Assembly (NCBI GenBank): GCA_043778415.1
Contig: JAYWGG010000352.1
Location: 1 to 11,088 of the forward strand
Length of the DNA stretch: 11,088 nucleotides
Reading direction: 5' to 3'
From: JAYUHK01 sp043778415
GTDB taxonomy: Bacteria; Bacteroidota; Bacteroidia; Chitinophagales; Saprospiraceae
Part shown: in pieces, positions 6,277 to 11,088 of the stretch
Layout of the letters: every line of letters begins with the position of its first letter
How positions within the stretch are numbered: the stretch's first letter is position 1
The notes under the pieces: model-generated
What the model saw: only the letters and a program-made list of their open reading frames with translations
What the model was told of the DNA's origin: nothing
Database searches by the model: none
Position numbers and translations under genes: made by a program

Positions 6277-7159
6277 ATGGCTTATCAAACACTTTGTGGG
6301 GATAGTGTGGAATTGCTGAAACAAGTCACTCAAAAGGTAGATTTTACTTTCCTTGACCCTCCTTTTAACCAGCAAAAAGACTACGCTTTACATAGCGATG
6401 ATATGCCAAAAGAAGTCTATTGGGCAATGATGAAAGATATTTGCCAGTCTGTTTACAATCTGACAAATGACGGCGGCTGTGTGTATTTTATGCAAAGAGA
6501 AAAAAAATACGGAGTTCGTGCTACAGATTTTGAGAGAAACAGGTTGGAAGTTTCAAAATCTGATTGTTTGGAAAAAAAGAACTTCCGCAGTGCCTGTCAA
6601 AGGCAAATATGGCAAGCAATATCAAGTGATTATTTATGCTACCAAAGGAGAAAGAGCGAAAATATTTCATCGTTTAAGAATTAACCCCGAACTGCCTGCT
6701 AATTATAAATTTCAGCGTGAAAATGGTATTTTTGTTACCGATGTCTGGAACGACATAAGAGAACTTACCTCGGGATATTTTGCGGGTAATGAAGCCTTCA
6801 GAGCAGAAAACGGCGAAAGATTTCATAAACAACAAGCTCCGTTAGCCTTGTTACTGCGAATGATTTTGACTTCTACCAAAGTAGGTGACACCGTTTTAGA
6901 CCCTTTTGCTGGCACAGGTACGACTTCAGTAGTTGCTTTGCAAACACAGAGAAATTCTATCGCTGTCGAAATAGACCCTAATAATATCGCTTGTATCGAA
7001 AATCGTTTGAAAGATGTACGAGAGGCAGACTTGGTACAAAAGTATTATCAAGAATACAGTTGCACTGAAAATTTAGCCAAAATATGGGGAGATGAGTTTG
7101 AAATAGAACAAAAAATTAGCAAAAAATTAGTCCTTGACCTTTTCAATCCTAACAACTAA
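6277..7159 (+). pseudogene. Beta-class DNA methyltransferase, frameshifted at an A8 tract (possible ON/OFF switch)
   Basis: ATG 6277 opens MAYQTLCGDSVELL, with catalytic motif IV D-P-P-F-N-Q at residues 27-32 (bases 6355-6372). The frame then runs into an A8 tract (6500-6507) and ends early at TAA 6682-6684 after 135 residues. Removing one A joins it to the next frame (REKNTEFVLQILRETGW...), which carries the target-region-like TDVWNDI and the AdoMet-binding motif I DPFAGTGTT (6899-6925) and ends at TAA 7157-7159. The restored protein is 293 residues. Motif IV before motif I marks the beta class of N4-cytosine or N6-adenine methyltransferases; specificity cannot be read. It starts 11 bases after the membrane-protein remnant and abuts the endonuclease gene, so it is the modification half of a type II system. 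Either it is dead, or the A8 tract switches it by slippage, or the indel is a sequencing error. Confidence 0.85.
6500..6507 (+). repeat. A8 homopolymer at the methyltransferase frameshift point
   Basis: The coding context is AGA GAA AAA AAA TAC. With seven As it reads AGA GAA AAA AAT ACG GAG, joining both methyltransferase frames exactly. A classical -1 ribosomal slip would give the wrong frame. Loss of one A in DNA or RNA is needed. Confidence 0.8.
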
Positions 7160-7990
7160 ATGCACTCAATTTATCATTTTTTTAGGCATTTGGTAACTGA
7201 TAAACGTTTTTTTGAAACTATAGAAAATATTGAAATATTTCCTTTTGATAGCGCAATAGTTTCTTGCCGAAATGCAGGATAATTTCCTGACTTGGCTATA
7301 AAAATCAATACCTCTAACGCACTTTTTACAGGCGGCGAACTAATTGAACTCAAAGATAGCAAAAGTTATACAGTTTCGTCTTTCAATTCTACTATTCCGT
7401 CGGGACAAAAAGATATAAAAAAGGTAATAAAAAACACGAATAGCAGTATCAAAAAACAGATGGAAGAAGCCGGAGATAATATTTACTCTCTCCCTAATCG
7501 AGAAGTTTTTTATTTGGTACGTGGCAAAAGTAAAGGAAATGTAAAAATCGTATTGGTGCATGGAAGTTTTTTTGAAACCATAAAGACTAATAGTTTGATT
7601 AGCCAGTCCTTTGAACAAGTTTTGGAGGAAAGGTTAAAAGAAAAAGGGTTAGATGTTGGTAAAGATATTAAGGATTTATTGGTAGATATTTTTTCAGAAC
7701 AAGATAGTTTTAGTAAAGTTAGAAGTGTAGATAAAGCCTCTGTAAAATTGCGTTTTCGTATTATGACCGAAGTAAAAGCAGAAGGCAATATCTTAAATAC
7801 TCAAAAATATCCTCAAATAAAAGCAAACACGATTAGTTTGATAGTCCCGAGGCACACTAAAAAAGACGAAGAATTGGCACTAAAAAGATTTTCAGCCATC
7901 TACAGTGAAAGCACTATAAAACAATTTGAAATCTTCAATATTAAACACCTTTTAAACGGATATTTTACTGTTTTTCAGCGAAATATGTAG
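7160..7990 (+). pseudogene. Type II restriction endonuclease, PD-(D/E)xK fold, interrupted by in-frame TAA
   Basis: ATG 7160 directly follows the methyltransferase stop (TAAATG). The frame reads MHSIYHFFRHLVTDKRFFET... to residue 40 (RNAG), meets TAA at 7280-7282, then continues as FPDLAIKINTS and on to TAG 7988-7990. The restored protein would be 276 residues. Just after the stop are P43-D44 and then E63-L-K65 in GGELIELKD, which fits the PD-(D/E)xK nuclease core with ordinary spacing. The TAA is one substitution from TAT, TAC or AAA, giving G-Y-F-P-D or G-K-F-P-D. Re-initiation at TTG 7292 would begin one codon after the catalytic Asp and so could not give an active enzyme. Position right after a methyltransferase supports the restriction role; the recognition sequence is unknown. 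Codons are AT-rich like the rest of the block. Confidence 0.75.
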
Positions 7991-8086
7991 AAAATATGTG
8001 AATACAATAAAAATAATCATCTAAAAAAGCAGCCTACGATAAACGCTGCGAGCTGTCGAAAGCGATAATTTTATAAAAAAATAACG

Positions 8087-9064
8087 ATGAAAACACATCT
8101 CGAACACGACTTGGAAGCTCGATTCCAAGCAAAAATAGATGCCGAAATAAAAATCGAGCCGCGCGACTGGATGCCCGACAACTATCGTCGGACTCTGATT
8201 CGCCAGATTTCGCAGCACGCTCACTCCGAAATAGTCGGAATGTTGCCCGAAGGAAATTGGGTCACGCGCGCGCCTTCTATGCGCCGCAAAACTACTCTCC
8301 TCGCCAAGGTTCAAGACGAAGCCGGACACGGACTCTACCTATACAGTGCCGCCGAAACACTCGATGCCGACCGCGACACTATGTACGAAGAGCTGCACTC
8401 TGGCAAAGCCAAATATTCGAGTATTTTCAATTATCCGACGCTCACTTGGGCGGACATGGGCGCAGTCGGCTGGCTCGTGGACGGTGCCGCTATTATGAAT
8501 CAGGTGCCGCTTTGCCGCAGTTCCTACGGACCTTATGCCCGCGCGATGGTGCGCGTCTGTAAAGAAGAAAGTTTCCACCAACGACAAGGTTTCGAGATAA
8601 TGACGACCCTCGCCAGAGGCTCTGCGGAGCAAAAAGCAATGGCGCAAGACGCACTCAATCGCTGGTGGATGCCCTCCGTGATGATGTTTGGACCGACCGA
8701 CGACGACTCTCCCAACACCGTGCAAAGTATGAAATGGAAAATAAAACGCTTCACAAACGACGAACTGCGCCAAAAATTTATTGATACTACGGTGCCGCAA
8801 GCGGAATTTTTGGGACTTACCGTTCCCGATCCAGACTTGAAATGGAACGAAGCAACCCAACATTATGACTTCGGCGCAATCAACTGGGCAGAGTTTTGGG
8901 CAGTCGTGAAAGGCAACGGACCCTGCAACCGACAGCGTGTAAAAACCCGCCGCGATGCCTACGAGCAAGGCGCGTGGGTGCGCGAAGCTGCCACCGCCTA
9001 CGCCGCCAAAAAAGAAGAAAGAATCCATCAAGAAAAAGTTTTAGCGCAAACGCAAGTTGCCTAA
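8087..9064 (+). CDS. paaA: Phenylacetyl-CoA epoxidase catalytic di-iron subunit PaaA
   Basis: 325 residues, the expected size for PaaA. The di-iron carboxylate ligands are all visible in the expected order: E48 (HAHSEIV), E78 and H81 (VQDEAGH), D132 (WLVDGAA), and E161 and H164 (KEESFHQRQG). Other family hallmarks are WVTRAPSMRRK at 58-68 and the C-terminal WAVVKGNGPCNRQR at 271-284. PaaA, with the structural subunit PaaC and with PaaB, PaaD and PaaE, epoxidises phenylacetyl-CoA to the 1,2-epoxide, the first ring-attack step of aerobic phenylacetate catabolism. The gene looks fully intact despite the degraded genes upstream, so it is probably still under selection. No promoter box is evident in the 96 bases before it, and an intrinsic terminator follows 50 bases after the stop, so paaB, paaC and paaD are not co-transcribed from here. 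The start is ATG 8087, with no Shine-Dalgarno sequence. Confidence 0.95.
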   Translation: MKTHLEHDLEARFQAKIDAEIKIEPRDWMPDNYRRTLIRQISQHAHSEIVGMLPEGNWVTRAPSMRRKTTLLAKVQDEAGHGLYLYSAAETLDADRDTMYEELHSGKAKYSSIFNYPTLTWADMGAVGWLVDGAAIMNQVPLCRSSYGPYARAMVRVCKEESFHQRQGFEIMTTLARGSAEQKAMAQDALNRWWMPSVMMFGPTDDDSPNTVQSMKWKIKRFTNDELRQKFIDTTVPQAEFLGLTVPDPDLKWNEATQHYDFGAINWAEFWAVVKGNGPCNRQRVKTRRDAYEQGAWVREAATAYAAKKEERIHQEKVLAQTQVA

Positions 9065-9113
9065 AATTCGCCTTAGCCTAATACCAAGTTTAGTTAAAAC
9101 CTGTTGAAAGTGT

Positions 9114-9155
9114 GCATCGGGTTCAAACGAAAGTTTGAATCCGATGCTTTTTTTT
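9114..9155 (+). terminator. Intrinsic terminator after paaA
   Basis: A 15-bp stem (GCATCGGGTTCAAAC 9114-9128 with GTTTGAATCCGATGC 9133-9147, one G-T wobble) is closed by a GAAA tetraloop (9129-9132) and followed directly by eight Ts (9148-9155). This is a textbook rho-independent terminator. Confidence 0.93.
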
Positions 9156-9188
9156 GCTATATTTTTTAGGCAAAAAAAATCCAGTAGC

Positions 9189-9216
9189 TTTGTTTCGCAT
9201 CAAAATCGTATCTTTG
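9189..9216 (+). promoter_or_regulatory. Bacteroidota-type promoter for dnaB
   Basis: TATCTTTG at 9209-9216 fits TAnnTTTG exactly. TTTG at 9189-9192 is a -33 candidate, but with a short 16-base spacing. The implied leader to the dnaB ATG at 9263 is about 40 bases. Confidence 0.65.
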
Positions 9217-9262
9217 TGGAGCAAATTATTTTTATGAAAATAATTTTTCGACACTAAAAGAA

Positions 9263-10831
9263 ATGGCAGAACAAAACAAAAGCAACAACAATTACAAATC
9301 CGACGGCAGCAGCAGCAGCTCCACCAACCGCCGTCCGAACAAACCTCCTCCGCGCACCAATGGCGAATCGGTGTTGGGCAAAGTCCAGCCCCAAGCGTTG
9401 CCGCTCGAAGAGGCGGTACTCGGAGCTTTGATGTTGGACAAAGACGCGCTGCCACAGATTTTGGATATTTTGCGACCCGAAAGTTTCTACTTGGAGTCCC
9501 ACGAGTTGATTTATCGCGCCATGCTTCGGCTGTTTGAGCGCAGCAATCCAGTCGATTTGCTTACCGTGACCGAAGAACTGCGAAAAACCGAAGATTTAGA
9601 ACAAATCGGCGGTAGCTATTATCTTGTAGAACTGACCAACCGAATAGCGTCGGCTGCCAACATCGAGTACCACGCCCGAATTGTAGCCCAAAAATACATT
9701 CAGCGAGAGCTGATAAAAATTTCGACCAATACTATCCACGACGCTTACGAGGACTCAACGGACGTGTTCCAGTTGCTCGACGATGCCGAAAAAGGTTTGT
9801 TCAATATTATGCAACAAAACCTCAACCGCAGCGCGGTGGATATGGGTACGCTCACGGCACGCTTGATGAAGCAACTCGACGAACTTTCTAAAAAAGAAGC
9901 AGGTCTGACGGGTATCGAATCGGGCTTTACGGCGCTCGACCGCGTGACTTCGGGCTGGCAACCCTCCGACCTAATCATCATGGCAGCTCGTCCGGGTATG
10001 GGAAAAACTTCGTTGGTACTGGCGATTGCGCGCAATGCGGCGATGGATTACGGGCGCGGAGTAGCCTTGTTTTCGTTGGAGATGTCGAGCGTGCAGTTGG
10101 TGCAGCGTTTGGTTTCGATGGAGGCAGAAATAGCTGGAAGCAAGCTGCGCACCGCCAAAATGGAGCCTTACGAATGGCAACAACTCCAGTCGGCGATTGA
10201 AAAAATGAGCGCAGCTCCGCTCTATATCGACGACACGCCGTCCATCAATATTTTTGAATTGCGGGCTAAATGTCGCCGCCTCAAAATGCAACACAATATT
10301 GACCTCATCATTATTGATTACCTCCAACTGATGACGGGGACGAGCGAAAACAATCGTGGAGGCGGCAACCGCGAGCAGGAAATTGCAAATATTTCGCGGT
10401 CGCTCAAAGGATTAGCAAAAGAACTCAACGTGCCTGTGATTGCGCTTTCGCAGCTCAGCCGTGCGGTCGAAACGCGTGGTGGAGCGAAGCGTCCGATGTT
10501 GTCGGATTTGCGGGAGTCGGGAGCTATCGAGCAAGATGCGGATATTGTTTCGTTCATTTATCGTCCCGAATACTATCAGATTTTGGAGGACGAAGAAGGG
10601 CAGTCGCTGAAAGGAATCGCCGAAATCATCATCGCCAAGCACCGCAACGGTGCCTTGGAAACGATAAAACTGAAATTTATAGACCACTTTGCGAAATTCG
10701 CCAACTTGGACGATATGGACTTTGCGGGCTTTTTGCCGTCTGGTGCGGAGGACAGAGCTTTTTCCTCCAACGCCAACTCCAACATCATCACTCGCCCGTC
10801 GCGAATGAACGATGAGGATATTCCGTTTTAG
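9263..10831 (+). CDS. dnaB: Replicative DNA helicase DnaB
   Basis: 522 residues, no intein. Residues 1-45 are a low-complexity N/S/P-rich extension (partly encoded by a CAG-type repeat near 9305-9317). The N-terminal helical domain follows at about 46-145 (PLEEAVLGALMLDKDALPQIL), then a linker, then the RecA-like C-terminal domain. The Walker A motif is RPGMGKTS at 243-250, the Walker B region DLIIIDYLQLM at 347-357, the sensor-like PVIALSQLSRAVE at 391-403, SDLRESGAIEQDADIV at 414-429, and the motor-domain KHRNG at 459-463. DnaB forms the hexameric ring that unwinds DNA at the fork and recruits primase. The last residues, NDEDIPF, copy the acidic C-terminal tip of single-stranded DNA-binding protein (see findings). 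It has its own promoter after the paaA terminator. The start is ATG 9263. Confidence 0.97.
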   Translation: MAEQNKSNNNYKSDGSSSSSTNRRPNKPPPRTNGESVLGKVQPQALPLEEAVLGALMLDKDALPQILDILRPESFYLESHELIYRAMLRLFERSNPVDLLTVTEELRKTEDLEQIGGSYYLVELTNRIASAANIEYHARIVAQKYIQRELIKISTNTIHDAYEDSTDVFQLLDDAEKGLFNIMQQNLNRSAVDMGTLTARLMKQLDELSKKEAGLTGIESGFTALDRVTSGWQPSDLIIMAARPGMGKTSLVLAIARNAAMDYGRGVALFSLEMSSVQLVQRLVSMEAEIAGSKLRTAKMEPYEWQQLQSAIEKMSAAPLYIDDTPSINIFELRAKCRRLKMQHNIDLIIIDYLQLMTGTSENNRGGGNREQEIANISRSLKGLAKELNVPVIALSQLSRAVETRGGAKRPMLSDLRESGAIEQDADIVSFIYRPEYYQILEDEEGQSLKGIAEIIIAKHRNGALETIKLKFIDHFAKFANLDDMDFAGFLPSGAEDRAFSSNANSNIITRPSRMNDEDIPF

Positions 10832-11088
10832 GCAGTTTTGAGTTTCTTATTATGAGTTTTGAGTTGATTATTTTCTCAAAATAAGTAATTGCAAAGAGTT
10901 ACTTGTGACTGTGTGATGTTGTAACTAACTGATTAAGAAGCTGTACTTAAATAGTTTTGTGTATTGGCAACAGCTTTAGCTGTTGTATAAAAAAAAATGG
11001 TGCATCGGCTTTAGCCAAATACTTGCCACAAGCGAGTCGTTTAGGCTAAAGCCAATACTAATTATTATTCGTTGCCCGACTGCTAAAG
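10832..11088. other. Palindrome-rich intergenic region after dnaB
   Basis: I see no credible gene in these 257 bases. They hold an imperfect hairpin right after dnaB (CTTATTATGAG 10846-10856 with CTCAAAATAAG 10875-10885, one mismatch, 18-base loop), which may be a weak terminator. A short pair AAGTAA/TTACTT lies around 10883-10905, and the nested palindromic element at 10961-11058 is described separately. Confidence 0.6.
10961..11058. repeat. Nested palindromic intergenic element
   Basis: The outer arms GTATTGGC (10961-10968) and GCCAATAC (11051-11058) are exact reverse complements. Inside lie the near-palindrome CAACAGCTTTAGCTGTTG (10968-10985), an A9 run, and the exact inverted pair GGCTTTAGCC (11007-11016) and GGCTAAAGCC (11044-11053), which overlaps the right outer arm. 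No ORF is carried. The architecture resembles dispersed REP-like or small non-autonomous elements, but no copy is proven here. Confidence 0.55.

Larger units (their letters stand above)
4983..8086. other. Putative decayed foreign block between paaE and paaA
   Basis: Three consecutive genes (membrane protein, methyltransferase, endonuclease) are all interrupted, and all are visibly richer in A and T than paaE, paaA and dnaB. The block separates two genes of one enzyme and begins immediately downstream of a PaaR-like operator and promoter. No transposase, integrase, target duplication or terminal inverted repeat was found, so the exact ends (about 4983 on the left, somewhere in 7991-8086 on the right) are inferred. 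The 96 bases before paaA hold no clear TAnnTTTG promoter. Confidence 0.5.

Noticed and set aside
6500..6507. Programmed -1 ribosomal frameshift at the A8 tract
   Set aside because: The A-run looks slippery, but a -1 shift leads to the wrong frame; joining the two methyltransferase halves needs a net loss of one base (or gain of two).
5511..7282. Stop-codon reassignment explaining the broken genes
   Set aside because: TAG, TGA and TAA all appear as interruptions, two breaks are frameshifts, and flanking genes read normally with standard stops.
4983..8086. Intact mobile element or defence island
   Set aside because: No transposase, integrase, terminal inverted repeats or target duplication could be found, and all three genes are broken; only a decayed cargo is supportable.
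9305..9317. CAG-type triplet repeat at the start of dnaB as a switch
   Set aside because: It is short and in frame, encoding part of a serine-rich extension; unit gain or loss would not shift the frame.
10961..11058. CRISPR repeat or tRNA gene after dnaB
   Set aside because: Repeats are inverted rather than regularly spaced direct repeats, and no cloverleaf with a T-arm or anticodon arm can be drawn.

Overview
The window looks like chromosomal DNA from a member of the Bacteroidota. The main evidence is repeated promoter boxes of the phylum-specific form TAnnTTTG, the near absence of Shine-Dalgarno sequences, and protein types typical of the phylum: a DUF922 protein, a Bacteroidota-style alanine dehydrogenase homologue, and a DnaB with a low-complexity N-terminus. 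The finer taxonomy (Saprospiria-like is possible) is a guess.

Layout, all on the + strand: (1) the 3' part of a DUF922/HExxH gene (1-497), then an alanine-dehydrogenase-family gene (522-1736); (2) rpsT (1874-2131) with its own promoter and a strong intrinsic terminator (2171-2215); (3) an AT-rich Fic-domain gene (2286-3155) behind a sharp Bacteroidota promoter; (4) phenylacetate (paa) genes: a TetR-type regulator (3170-3754) and paaE (3829-4923); (5) an AT-rich block (about 4983-8086) in which all three genes are broken: a polytopic membrane protein with three lesions (5010-6265), a beta-class DNA methyltransferase frameshifted at an A8 tract (6277-7159), and its partner PD-(D/E)xK restriction endonuclease with an in-frame TAA (7160-7990); (6) paaA (8087-9064), closed by an intrinsic terminator; (7) dnaB (9263-10831), followed by a palindrome-rich intergenic stretch.

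How the parts fit: PaaE (reductase) and PaaA (di-iron catalytic subunit) belong to the phenylacetyl-CoA epoxidase. The TetR protein next to paaE is plausibly the pathway repressor. A near-perfect match to the known PaaR operator consensus, as I remember it, sits just after paaE at 4943-4956, over the upstream half of a promoter whose -7 box is at 4975-4982. That promoter now drives the decayed block rather than paaA. The simplest reading is that a restriction-modification cargo inserted between a PaaR-controlled promoter and paaA and has since decayed, leaving paaA about 3.1 kb from the operator. paaB, paaC and paaD are not in the window, and paaA is followed directly by a terminator.

I found no CRISPR array, tRNA, rRNA or intact transposase. 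The most interesting material is the interrupted paa locus with its dead or switched-off restriction-modification pair, the alanine dehydrogenase homologue lacking both classical catalytic residues, and a DnaB whose C-terminus copies the SSB acidic tip.
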